Below are positions 12,597-21,879 of a stretch of 64,000 nucleotides of DNA, in pieces. Numbering within the stretch: position 1 is the stretch's first letter; each line of letters opens with the position of its first letter. The notes under the pieces were generated by a model that saw nothing but the letters and a program-made list of their open reading frames with translations, had not been told where the DNA came from and made no database searches. Both the position numbers and the translations under genes were made by a program. This DNA is from Ophiosphaerella korrae (taxonomy: Eukaryota; Ascomycota; Dothideomycetes; Pleosporales; Phaeosphaeriaceae), in contig JALNQF010000008.1 of NCBI GenBank assembly GCA_028456385.1, forward strand, positions 248,001 through 312,000, written 5' to 3'.

Positions 12597-12748
12597 GGTG
12601 AGATGGCCGAGTTGGTTATGGCGCCAGGTTAAGGTCTTCCTTAGCACATTCTCCTGGTCACGAAAGTGGCGTGGGTTCGAGTAGGTTACCACCACGTCTG
12701 CAATCGTTATCTTGTCTAACAATTGCTTAATAGGTCCCACTCTCATCA
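12597..12748 (+). tRNA. tRNA-Leu(AAG) with anticodon intron and T-loop intron
   Basis: The acceptor arms pair as GGTGAGA (12597-12603) with TCTCATC (12741-12747), with one G-T pair, then discriminator A. The D-arm (GCC...GGC) and anticodon stem CCAGG/CCTGG are intact. The loop TT-AAG-G gives anticodon AAG, reading CUU. A 17-nt intron (12635-12651) sits at the canonical position after base 37. The long variable arm (CAC-GAAA-GTG) is class II, as expected for Leu. The T-stem 5' half GTGGG and TTCGA end at 12680. A 53-nt insertion follows, and the T-arm resumes as GT-CCCAC at 12734. Without the insertion the T-arm is perfect. T-runs begin at 12786. If the insertion is not removed, the gene is a pseudogene. 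Confidence 0.85.
12681..12733 (+). other. Spliceosomal-type intron in the T-loop of tRNA-Leu(AAG)
   Basis: This 53-nt insertion begins GTAGGT, has a branch-site-like CTAAC at 12716-12720 and ends TTAATAG. Length, donor, branch and acceptor match the pre-mRNA introns of adjacent genes. Its removal joins TTCGA to GTCCCAC and restores the T-arm. It lies between T-loop positions 58 and 59, not at the 37/38 site used by tRNA splicing endonuclease. Confidence 0.7.
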
Positions 12749-13179
12749 ACATTCGTCTGGCTTTAGTCAGATATCCCAGGATACATTTTTTTGCATTTTT
12801 AAATCTATCGGGTCTTGGTGTGGGCCTTAAGCGATACCTTTCATCCCATAAACACCGCCCCCTCAGACACTCGGGTTTCCCGGCCCAGAAAAATACGATA
12901 AAGCTCACATAACTTGACTATTATTATTTTTCTAAAATATATAAACAGTAATTTACTACTAAGCTTTTTCTTAATACGCATAAGATCACTGACATTAACC
13001 CTATTGAGCATTGTCAAGGCTTGTGAGAATCACCAATTGCATTACTAGAGCAGCCCAATGCACTGCGACTATGCCGAGTTATAGATCTAGTTGTCCGATA
13101 TTCAGAGTTTTGTATCAGGCTTAAATCGAACCAAACCGTCTTGAAACGTCGTTGCAATATGTACTCCAGTATCATAATC
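12749..13179. other. Intergenic region with Pol III-type T-runs
   Basis: This is AT-rich spacer between the tRNA-Leu gene and the 3' end of the thioesterase gene. It contains T-runs at 12786-12792 and 12796-12800 that could terminate the tRNA transcript. No gene was seen. Confidence 0.5.
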
Positions 13180-14272
13180 CTACAGTCTACTTGTATGCAA
13201 CGCTCTTCCACCTGTCGCTCGTGTGATATGGGCCTCTTGCACGAACCACTTACGTCCGTCCTTGTCGCCCTTATGGTAGCTTTCCAGATTGCATAAAGGT
13301 AAAGTTTCGTCCTCCCATAACGTCGAATCGGCATTTTGGTGATCGATCCGTGGCTCAGGCGTCATAATCATACTCTCGATACCGACATGGAAAATCACGC
13401 TATGGGACAAGGACGCCAAGCGAGTAAAATCCCTAGGACGATCAAGGTGATTAGGAACAATGAAAAGAGAGTTTCGATCTGACGCATACAAATGCGCACA
13501 AGCATGCAAATTTGCCTCTCTCGTCAAGGACACTCTTCCAGTTGCGTTAACTAGTGGATATGGTGCTGTCGGCAGTGGTAAAGAACCACGGAGCGTATAA
13601 AATGAGAGCTGTCGCTTGTCTATAGCTCTACGATTGGCATTATACTTTGCCATATCCGCTTTTCGTATATGCAATCCACTTATCGGATTGAAATGGTCGG
13701 GGTTCGCCGGCAAATACGTGTCACTGAACCATTCTGAACCGTTGCTAGGTGCTGGCGGATGCTCCATCGGTTCTTTCTCTTTTCCCTCCAATACATCTCG
13801 GTACATCTCTTTTAGGTCGACCTGGTCTTGAACATCGAAAGGTGATCCTTCGTCCTTCTTAAACGAGCATGTACAGGTGAACATATCACCATGAGCCGCA
13901 ATCTGACTCACAGTCACAGAGCGCGTGCAGTAGTTGTGCCCATCTCGTAGCCTTTTGACTTTATAGGTGTAGTGCTCATCTGGCTTCCCTCCTAAGATGA
14001 ACCAACCTGTGATATTCTATAAAGATTAACAACGATTACTGATAGATGGTGGCCTGACATGCATGAATTAGGTAGCCTTCACCGACGGTTTGGGCAGCAG
14101 CCCAGGCAGCTTGAGCAAAAACATGTCCACCATATGTACCATTCTTCCCACCCGTTGGTGAATACGCCTTCACGATGGAGCGAAAGGTTAAGTCATCGAT
14201 TTTCTCGAGCTCGATAACTTTGTCGAACGGGAGCACTTTTTTCTGCTTCGTGAAATATGGTCGAACAACCAT
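13180..14272 (-). CDS. Peroxisomal acyl-CoA thioesterase (TesB-like)
   Basis: Two exons (14272-14063 and 14016-13180) encode 348 residues. The protein has the double hot-dog layout of TesB/ACOT8 thioesterases: YGGHVFAQAAWAAAQTV near residue 50 and GWFILGGKPDEHYTYKVKRL after the intron. The C-terminal half carries SHSVIFHVG. The protein ends in SRL, a type-1 peroxisomal targeting tripeptide, fitting hydrolysis of acyl-CoA to free acid and CoA in peroxisomal fatty-acid metabolism. The 46-nt intron (14017-14062) has a GC donor (GCATGT) and a TAG acceptor. Only this junction gives the family sequence H-NITGWFILGG, so it is either a genuine GC-AG intron or a mutated donor. The start ATG at 14272 is the first in frame. 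The promoter is shared with the divergent permease gene. Confidence 0.85.
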
Positions 14273-14625
14273 TTCGGTGGACGTATTACCCTAGATTCTG
14301 GGCTCAAAACAATAAAAACTGAGGGAATTGTCACATTGTGAACTATTGTGAACTAGGATGTTGTACCTGCATAGAATTACCTCGGAAGTCATAGGGTGGG
14401 GCTCGGAAAAAGCGATTAATCTCCACACAATCTCCGATGACGTTATTTATGTCTAATCTCACTCAACGCTTGTTTCAGTCATCGCGGCTATGATTTTGAT
14501 AATGGATTATCGAAATAGACCACTATTGAACATCTCCATATTTCTTCGGTAGAGCCTCTAAAATCGTTACAAGGCTAGACATACGATAACTCAATAACGG
14601 ACGACCGACTCGGACCTCCTACAAC
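14273..14625. promoter_or_regulatory. Divergent promoter region, thioesterase/permease
   Basis: This 353-bp interval separates the start codons of the thioesterase (minus) and permease (plus) genes, so it must hold both promoters. No specific binding motif was identified. Confidence 0.5.
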
Positions 14626-16317
14626 ATGACAGCATCTGAAACATCACCCCTTCTCCAGGAGCAGAACGAGGGCCAAGTACAGAATTACATCACGGATGAA
14701 GACAACACTGAATCCACCGCTATTTCTCACAGTACATTTGCCCGTAACCTTGGCGCTCTCGATGGTTTCGCCCTGCTTATCAGCATTGTCATTGGTTCTG
14801 GCATATTCTCGTCACCAGGACCAGTCGACGCAAATGTCCCATCACCAGGTGCGGCCCTTCTCATCTGGTTTCTTGGGGGCATCTTAGCATGGACCGGCGC
14901 TTTAACCATGGCTGAGCTTGGGGCCGCATTTCCCGGCGAAGGAGGCATCCAACCATACCTTTCATACATATATGGCGAGGTCTGGGGCTTCATGGCTGCT
15001 TGGTCGTGGATTGTTGCGACGATGCCTGCCACCCTTGCAATTCTCAGCATTGTGTTTGTTGAGTCAATTTATTCGAGCATGGGAATCAATGAGCCTGTAC
15101 AGCCTCTCACACATAAGCTACTGAGTCTGTTGGTGTTGGTGTGCGTTACACTACTAAACTCGATTAGTACGAAGATCAGTACACGCTTGTCAAGCTTTTT
15201 CGTTGCTATCAAGCTACTCACTATATTTCTACTCATGGTCGCTGGGCTTGTTGTAATTTCTGTGTATATTGGAAGGAGCAAGGACCTCGGTGGAGGGGAT
15301 TGGCATGCTAAGGGTTGGTTTGCCTCGAGAGATACGGTCCTGCCAGACGGTAGCCGTTTTGACTGGACCAAAGTGACTGCTTGGGAATCGCTTGGGTTCT
15401 ATTCAACAGCCCTGTATGGCGCATTATGGGCTTATTCGGGATGGGACAAAGGTGTGTTAACTCGTGGGCTTAGAAACGACTGGTATTAACACTTTCTATC
15501 AAGCAAATTATGTGGCTGCTGAGCTGCGAAATCCGAGTAAACAGCTTCCGCTGTCTATCAACACCGCCATTCCAACTATCATCATCTGCTACCTGGCCGC
15601 TAATTCTGTCTACTACGTATTACTGCCTTGGGAAGTCGTTTCCTCGACAGATGCGGCAGCAGTGGTACGTCTATAATTTCATTCATCTACTCTCCCAATC
15701 CTTGTATTACTAACATGCTATAGACTGCCGTCACACACTTCTTAGGCAAGGGGGTAGCCTACTTTGCCTCCGCTCTCATCTGCCTCGTAATCGCCGGCTC
15801 AGCACTGGGCAACTCCTTCGTCGCAGGTCGCATGACGGTCGCCGCAGCAAATAACAACTGGATCCCACACCTCCTCGGCACCATCGGCCAAGTAGGCACC
15901 GCTAAAGTAACGCGATCGGCTCTCGAAGATGATTCAACTGAAGACGCAATGGACCAAGGTCAATCGCCCATCAACGCCCTGATTCTAAACACCATTCTTT
16001 CCGCAATCTATATCCTGCTAGGAAACATGCGAATCCTCCTCACCCTCAACGGTCTCGCCGAATACGCGTTTTTCTTCTTGACTGTCCTCGGCGCAATCAT
16101 CTTGCGCTTTCGTGAACCGGATTTACCACGTACTGTCAAACCGTTCATCGCTATTCCAATTGTCTTCGCGTTCATTAGTGGTTTCGTCGTCGTGCGAGGC
16201 GCAGTCTTTGCACCTGTCCAAGCAGCAATTTTGGTCGGAATCTGGGTCCTCGGTGCAGTATTTTACCACGTGCGGCTTTTCTGGTTGCGAGAGAGCGAGG
16301 GGAGAAGACAGGGTTAG
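14626..16317 (+). CDS. Amino-acid permease, LAT/APC family
   Basis: Three exons (14626-15451, 15504-15664, 15724-16317) give 526 residues. A hydrophilic N-tail (about 40 residues, starting MTASETSPLLQEQ) precedes the APC signature, NLGALDGFALLISIVIGSG, in the first membrane segment. The GSGIF motif that binds the substrate backbone is intact. About twelve hydrophobic segments can be counted, with GWDKANYVAAELRNP spanning the first intron, as in L-type and Mup1-like transporters. It should import neutral amino acids, perhaps methionine, across the plasma membrane or vacuole; the substrate cannot be read from sequence. Introns are 52 and 59 nt, with a TACTAAC-like branch site in the second. The frame is complete, with no disruptions. 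Confidence 0.88.
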
Positions 16318-16457
16318 TGAGGTGTTCGCTTTAACGCGGGTGTAATTTTGCTGTTGCCTACGCCTACCACATCGACTTTCTTATTCCAACTTCAGCGTTA
16401 AATACTCGTACTCACCTTTCTGCGACGATTCCTCGCTGCCCTTCTTCCTAATTTACA

Positions 16458-17128
16458 ATGCCATCACCCCCGTCGTCCGACCCAGACCCCATCCCCCTAA
16501 TCCCAGGCTTATACCTCTCAAGGTTCTCTCCTTAACTCATCTTCCCCCACCGAACTAACACCCACCCAGCATATCCCTCCCATCTTCTCCAGCCCTCCTA
16601 AACTCCCAAGCCATAACCCACGTCCTCAGTCTCGGCGCCGCGCCCGACGCCCCAGCAACCCTCGGCCTAGTACATAAGACTATTGCCATTGACGACGACC
16701 CATTTGCCGATCTGTTGAACGAGCTGAACGGGGCGTGTGAATTTATAGATGCCGCATTAGGAGATGGGAAAAATGAGGACGGCAATAGGAATAGGGTACT
16801 CGTGCATTGCCACCAAGGCATGTCGCGTTCGCCCGCCGTGGTAATCGCGTACATGATGCGCACACTCACCATGTCGTACAGCGCGGCACTAAAATACGTA
16901 GTCGATGCGCGGCCAGTGGTGCTGTTGAACACGGGGTTTGCTGCGCAGCTGGAGTTGTGGGAGCAGATGGGGTACAGTGTGTGTGATTCCACAGGGGAGA
17001 AGGAGGCATATCGGGAGTGGAAACGGGAGCGTGATGGCGTTGGCGAGGAAGAGAGGAGGAAGGTGGTTAGGAAAGGTATAGCGGGTGCTGCGGCACGGAT
17101 GGGCAGAAGGAAGATGGGGGAGGAGTAA
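16458..17128 (+). CDS. Dual-specificity protein phosphatase
   Basis: Exons 16458-16522 and 16570-17128 encode 207 residues, with a 47-nt intron. The N-terminus reads DPIPLIPGLYLS, the usual opening of small DSP domains. The catalytic P-loop is HCHQGMSRSP, containing C-x5-R with the nucleophilic Cys and the phosphate-binding Arg, near residue 110. A likely general-acid Asp lies in IAIDDDPFADL. The tail is basic and charged (RKVVRKGIAGAAARMGRRK). Such phosphatases remove phosphate from Tyr and Ser/Thr of kinases or other targets; the substrate is unknown. There is no membrane segment or signal peptide. It is larger at the C-terminus than the bare DSP fold. Confidence 0.85.
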
Positions 17129-17473
17129 ATTGGCACCGTGGCATTCCCTTGGATATTAATCACTTGATTACTTCACCTCAAAGAGTGCCAAAGTAGGGTA
17201 TCCTAATATTGAATGCAGTACCACTATCCTTGCATTATATTTTCGTACTTCTTCGACTTCATGATCACAGAGAAGGCATATAGAAAATAGAAACAGGAGC
17301 TGGTATCAGCAGAGACGAACAACTTTCAACTAAAAGTATAGCGGGTGCTGAGAAGTAAATCGCGATCATTTCTTCCTATACATTACACTGCCAGCTCCAA
17401 CAATTACGAAACAGGGTATACCAGATCCAGATCCACTTCTTCTTCTTCTTCTTCTTCTTCTTCTCTCATTCCA
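17129..17473. other. Convergent 3' spacer with CTT repeat
   Basis: Spacer between the stop codons of the phosphatase (plus) and PhoD-like (minus) genes. A (CTT)n run of about ten units lies at 17436-17464. No gene is seen. Confidence 0.6.
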
Positions 17474-19687
17474 TTACCACCTCACCCCCTGCTCACTCCT
17501 CCCCTCCACTACCAATCCGGGAATACTAAACCCATACCCATCTGTCCGCCCCTCACGATCCGAATTACTAATCTCCACTCGCAAACATACATCGAGACCA
17601 TACGGTCCACACAAGCCCGTTGGTACTAGTCCGCTCGCGGCAGGGTGCTTGGTGCCCGCATCCTTTTCGCCCTGGTGGATTGGGAGTCGCGGGTTGTCCT
17701 TTTTACCGGGTGGCGTGGAGATGGTGGACGCGGCGTCGCCGTTGGTCGAGGGTGCTTGGCCAGGGACGGGACCAGAGGCAGAGAGTGTTGCGGAAGGGGG
17801 AAGAGCGGATTCGCAGATGATGGCATAGTTGCGGGAGGGCATGGTGGCGTGGTTTGCGTCAGAAGTTTTCTTCTCAATTTTTCCTGTGACACCATTTGGT
17901 GTGCCGTTTGTGGCGCCGTTGGTTGCGCTGTTGCCGTGGCCTGGGTCGCAATCGAAGATCTCGAGGAGCGTCTCGTCTGTGTCGTGGTCCATATGATGGA
18001 TCTTATTGCGCTTGGCGAGAAGGTTGGCGACGGCCTGGGGCGGGGGCTTATTCGTGATGGCTGAACTGATGATATTAGGGATGTAACGCCAGTCTTGCTC
18101 GGCGGGAATCTGCAGCTTAGGGTTCGAGTAGAAACGACCAATAGCTCCGAGATGCACGTCTCCTCCAAGAATTGTGATACGGGCCGAAAACTTCTTTGCG
18201 TGGTTTTGCAACATCTGGATGAGCTCACGACGCTCGGTCTTATGCTGGCGCGCTGTGTAATGGTCATCCAAATCGTCCAGTAAATCCACCTTGCCGTCAA
18301 ACTGGTTGAAGAAACCACCAGCAAAGCCAAAGCGCTTGTTCAAAAACTTGATGGGCGCAATCAGCGGTGATGCCAGAATATTCTCCAACCAAATCAAGCG
18401 TGGGTACGCAATGGGCACACCAAGTAGCAAGATAAGATGCTTCAAGTCTTTGTTCGCTGCGAACTCCTTGTCCAGACGATCAAACAACAGCTTGTATGTC
18501 TCTGGGTAATTGATCTGATGGCGAGTACGCTCCGTTCGTGCATCAATACCAGCAAAAGCGATACGTGCACCCAACTGACAATAGATATTCCTGCTTCGCT
18601 CTTCAACATATGGTCCCGGCTTTTGTCCGATAATATACGACGGGTCGCCCACATCGTCCGTCATAACAAATGTATCCGTGAGCTGCGCAGGGTCGGCCGG
18701 TGTCGTTCCGTGGGCGCCAACGTCAGTCGTCTTGGGCGCATCGGTAGTAAAAGTACTCTTAGGCGGAGCAAGATGGTGCTGGAAAAGCAGGTAGTACTTG
18801 TGGGCCACACCACCAATGCCTCTAAACACAGCACACCTCATGAAATGATCAGTGTACGAACCAAATCCGTCAATAATGTCGTGGTCATCCCAGATATTGA
18901 CCTGCGGAATCTGGCCATTGGCAGTTGAGAATGGCTTCTGGCTGTACCAGCGGACATAGTTGTTGAAGTAATACTCATCGCAGTCCGCGCGCATCTTCTC
19001 GCCGAAGGGATACTCGCGGCGCTTGTGTGGATTGCCAATGTCTGTCCATGGCTTCAATGGACCGTCAACGCGCACTCCATCATTATAAATCTGATCGCCT
19101 CCACCAATCATGACGTGGAAAGGTTTCTGCTCGTGCATACGAAGGACATCGTTCCAGAGCGCAGGACCCGACCAAGCTTCAACATCAGTGCCAACGCTGA
19201 AGCCATTGCAGGAGTGGAACATGATGCGCATGGACTGGGAGATGGAGGGTACCGCGAATATTTGTGGCTTCTCTGACTTCTGGCGGTCGACGTAGACCAG
19301 GCCCTGGATATCGTACTGCCATCGCGACTCGAACTGCTGGAAGGGCAGATCAATGACGAAGCGCCAAAACGCCCTTTTTGGATCCTCGTATAGCTTCTCG
19401 CCGAGGAATGTCCTGGCATTTGTGGAAAAGCTGGCATTGGCGAGACTTGCATCGACTGCTCCAGCTGGTGACAGCACAAGCTGAGGGTTCTGCTGCCCTG
19501 GAGTGGTGACGATCAAGATACTGCCGTGCCAAATTGGCTGTCCAGTCTCCTGGTTGCTCGTGCGCCTGTAGTTAAGCAGCGGCCCAGCAATGACATCGAG
19601 CGTGTCTGAGGTGCTGACAACCTGTGGTCCAGCGCCTATGCCTACAGCGCCGCTGGCATCTTGATAGGGCTCGGTGGCTTCAGCCAT
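17474..19687 (-). CDS. PhoD-like phosphatase (alkaline phosphatase D superfamily)
   Basis: One uninterrupted 737-residue frame from the ATG at 19687. The metallophosphatase core shows GGGDQIYNDG, NIWDDHDIIDGFGSY and ILGGDVHLGAIG, which supply the Asp, Asn and His metal ligands of the PhoD family. The N-terminal 150 residues form the beta-rich lead-in typical of fungal members. There is no signal peptide, so a cytosolic or membrane-peripheral role is likely, unlike secreted bacterial PhoD. The C-terminal 120 residues are low-complexity (Thr/Asn/Gly/Pro) and basic. The exact substrate (phosphodiester or phosphomonoester) is not evident. Confidence 0.88.
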   Translation of the reverse strand: MAEATEPYQDASGAVGIGAGPQVVSTSDTLDVIAGPLLNYRRTSNQETGQPIWHGSILIVTTPGQQNPQLVLSPAGAVDASLANASFSTNARTFLGEKLYEDPKRAFWRFVIDLPFQQFESRWQYDIQGLVYVDRQKSEKPQIFAVPSISQSMRIMFHSCNGFSVGTDVEAWSGPALWNDVLRMHEQKPFHVMIGGGDQIYNDGVRVDGPLKPWTDIGNPHKRREYPFGEKMRADCDEYYFNNYVRWYSQKPFSTANGQIPQVNIWDDHDIIDGFGSYTDHFMRCAVFRGIGGVAHKYYLLFQHHLAPPKSTFTTDAPKTTDVGAHGTTPADPAQLTDTFVMTDDVGDPSYIIGQKPGPYVEERSRNIYCQLGARIAFAGIDARTERTRHQINYPETYKLLFDRLDKEFAANKDLKHLILLLGVPIAYPRLIWLENILASPLIAPIKFLNKRFGFAGGFFNQFDGKVDLLDDLDDHYTARQHKTERRELIQMLQNHAKKFSARITILGGDVHLGAIGRFYSNPKLQIPAEQDWRYIPNIISSAITNKPPPQAVANLLAKRNKIHHMDHDTDETLLEIFDCDPGHGNSATNGATNGTPNGVTGKIEKKTSDANHATMPSRNYAIICESALPPSATLSASGPVPGQAPSTNGDAASTISTPPGKKDNPRLPIHQGEKDAGTKHPAASGLVPTGLCGPYGLDVCLRVEISNSDREGRTDGYGFSIPGLVVEGRSEQGVRW

Positions 19688-20471
19688 GATAGATGGGAGG
19701 AGAGGTCGGGGTGTATTATCTGAAATCAGGATGCGACGCGCCCAAGGTATTTATTTATTACACTGCCAATGTATCAGCCCACACGCCCCTCCTGTCATGA
19801 TACCAATGCAATGCCTACCTAGGTGCGCACAGCTGCAGCGCTCAGACTCGCGATTATCGTTTAGGAGCGCAATTCGCACAAGCAATTCCAGAATGGGTTC
19901 TCGGTGTGTCAGCACGACGAGAACAAAGGTGAGGTGACAAAAGCGCAGAGAAAGCGCTCAGCTGTCTCGGGCTACCAAGCGATTACTATGTACGTCTGTT
20001 ATGCTATGCTTGCTTGTTCGCACCGCGCAGAAGCAGGTTCAGGGCAGGGATGCGAATGCCGCTAGCCGCACTATGACATCGAGGACTTGCTCCCTTGCAC
20101 CCCATTTCCCAACCACGGCCATCCCAATTTCAAGCCGGTGAGGCTGTCCATCTCTACTCTAAATGCGTCATCCGATCTGCTGCATGCTTCAAGGGTCGTC
20201 TATCCGTCATGCATGTCTCTAGTCTCGTTGCTATGGAATTCGTGTCTGATGGCCACGGTCGAAACATGCGGCCCAAGCTCCACACGTGTGTGCACGCCAC
20301 GCCAAGTTTCAGCCAATGGCCATGATCTGATTGACCCTCGGCCATTTTTGCCAGCATCGCGAGAACCAAGTTTGGAGCAGCACCAGCTGAATGAGGTTAG
20401 TCATATTGGGATTATTTTGTTGCCAGGTACAAACGCCGTCCGAAGCATCATGGACTGAGCACTCTTCCATC
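19688..20471. other. Intergenic region upstream of PhoD-like gene
   Basis: This 784-bp region holds the promoter of the PhoD-like gene and the 3' flank of NBP35. A 123-codon plus-strand frame (20087-20458) has no family resemblance and was not accepted. Confidence 0.5.
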
Positions 20472-21571
20472 TCAACTCTCCTCAGGCAACACATCCTCAG
20501 CTCGTAGCCCCAGTTCCTCTCCAACTCTCCTGACCACTTGCCTGATCGCCTCACACGCCGGAGAATCCGGGTACGCCGTGAGAAAGCTCTCCCCATAGTC
20601 GCACGCCATACCAATTCGCGGGTCTAGCGGTACTGCTCCCAAAAATGGAATCTTCTCATCCTGTGCCAATCGTCTCGCGCCACCGGTGCTCGGTCTGAAA
20701 ATCTGACTCTCATGTTTACATCCAGGGCAAACGAACCCCGACATGTTTTCCACGATGCCCAGTATCGGAATACTAGCCTTTCGGCAAAAGTCGATTTCCT
20801 TGCGGACATCCAGAAGCGAGACTTCTTGTGGTGTAGATACAAGGACCGCACCATCCACACCACTTGCTTTGAGGAAGCTGTTGACCGAAAGATGCTCGTC
20901 ACTTGTGCCAGGTGGTGTGTCTACGATGAGGAAATCCAGCTCGCCCCATGTCACATCCATGAGGAACTTCTTGATGAGCCCGTTCTTCTTCGGTCCGCGC
21001 CAAATTACAGCGTCGTCTCGTCCAGGAAGCATAAATTGTATGCTCATAACTCCCAGGTTTTCACTAACCCACACGGGCTCCCATCCCTCTGCCGTGACAT
21101 GAATCGTCTCGTTTTCCACGCCCATCATCTTGGGTATGCTGGGACCGCAGATGTCTGTGTCCATGAGTCCTACTGTCGAATCAGGGTTGCTGGAGAAGCC
21201 GTGGGAAAGCATAGTGCTGAATGTAGATTTTCCAACACCCCCTTTGCCTGACAAAACTAGTATCTTGTGCTTTACATGCGAGAGGCGTGCCGTGATGAGG
21301 GGGATATCAGGATCGGGGCCTTTGGGTGCCGAAGCACATATTGCTTGGTTCGGACAGCCAGCACAGTTGTCCGCGAGGCCTGCTTGTTGCGATTCGGGGC
21401 CAGGACAGTGTTCTGTGAAACCTATTGTTAGTAATCGTTGGCCATACTACGCAAAGCGCGCGGTGCCATGGCGGGGCGCAATGTACCTGGCTCCGGCGCA
21501 ACAAGCTTTGGTGCTACCTTGAGCGGCGCATCGAAATCGACTTGGGTAGGCTCTTCTAATGAGGGTGCCAT
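20472..21571 (-). CDS. NBP35: Cytosolic Fe-S cluster assembly scaffold NBP35
   Basis: Two exons (21571-21487 and 21421-20472) encode 344 residues. The N-terminal ferredoxin-like cluster motif has C-x13-C-x2-C-x5-C spacing (HCPGPESQ... to ...NQAIC), which distinguishes Nbp35 from Cfd1 and Ind1. The deviant Walker [11 protein letters not shown], and [11 protein letters not shown] follow. The central CPxC motif, FVCPGC, near residue 265 binds the bridging cluster at the dimer interface. With Cfd1 it builds 4Fe-4S clusters for cytosolic and nuclear proteins. The 65-nt intron (21422-21486) has a perfect TACTAAC just before the acceptor. It was useful here as a reference for local intron signals. 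Confidence 0.93.
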
Positions 21572-21879
21572 TGTGGGTGTAAAAGTTTGGGTGTAAGAGC
21601 TACATGGCTTGTGTATTGGAGAAAAGGAAAGCAGCTTGATAATCAAGAACTATCATAGGGCTGAAATCCCTTGGCGTCTTGCCCCACGACTTCCGACTTT
21701 CGGAACTTGTGCCCGGAACAGTCCATTTCACACGACCACGACCACTTCACCTCACAATGCCTGGCCAAAGGTTGAACTGAGATTTTATTCATGCATCTTG
21801 CGTTTGTCTAAGCGTTACCTTCATCGTGCTTCCACGTGCCGTGCCAATCATTTATATTTCAGCCCTACTCCAAAACCGT
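21572..21879. other. Spacer between NBP35 start and UBA1 stop
   Basis: This 308-bp stretch contains the NBP35 promoter and the UBA1 3' untranslated region. No further gene is seen. Confidence 0.5.

Noticed and set aside
12597..12695. Reading tRNA-Leu as a SINE head or a 3'-truncated pseudo-tRNA
   Set aside because: The missing T-stem and acceptor halves are found intact 53 nt downstream, and no SINE body or A-tail is seen.
17626..18330. 234-codon minus-strand frame
   Set aside because: Alternate-frame shadow of the PhoD-like gene with Ser/Thr/Pro bias.
20087..20458. 123-codon plus-strand frame upstream of the PhoD-like gene
   Set aside because: No domain or conservation clue.
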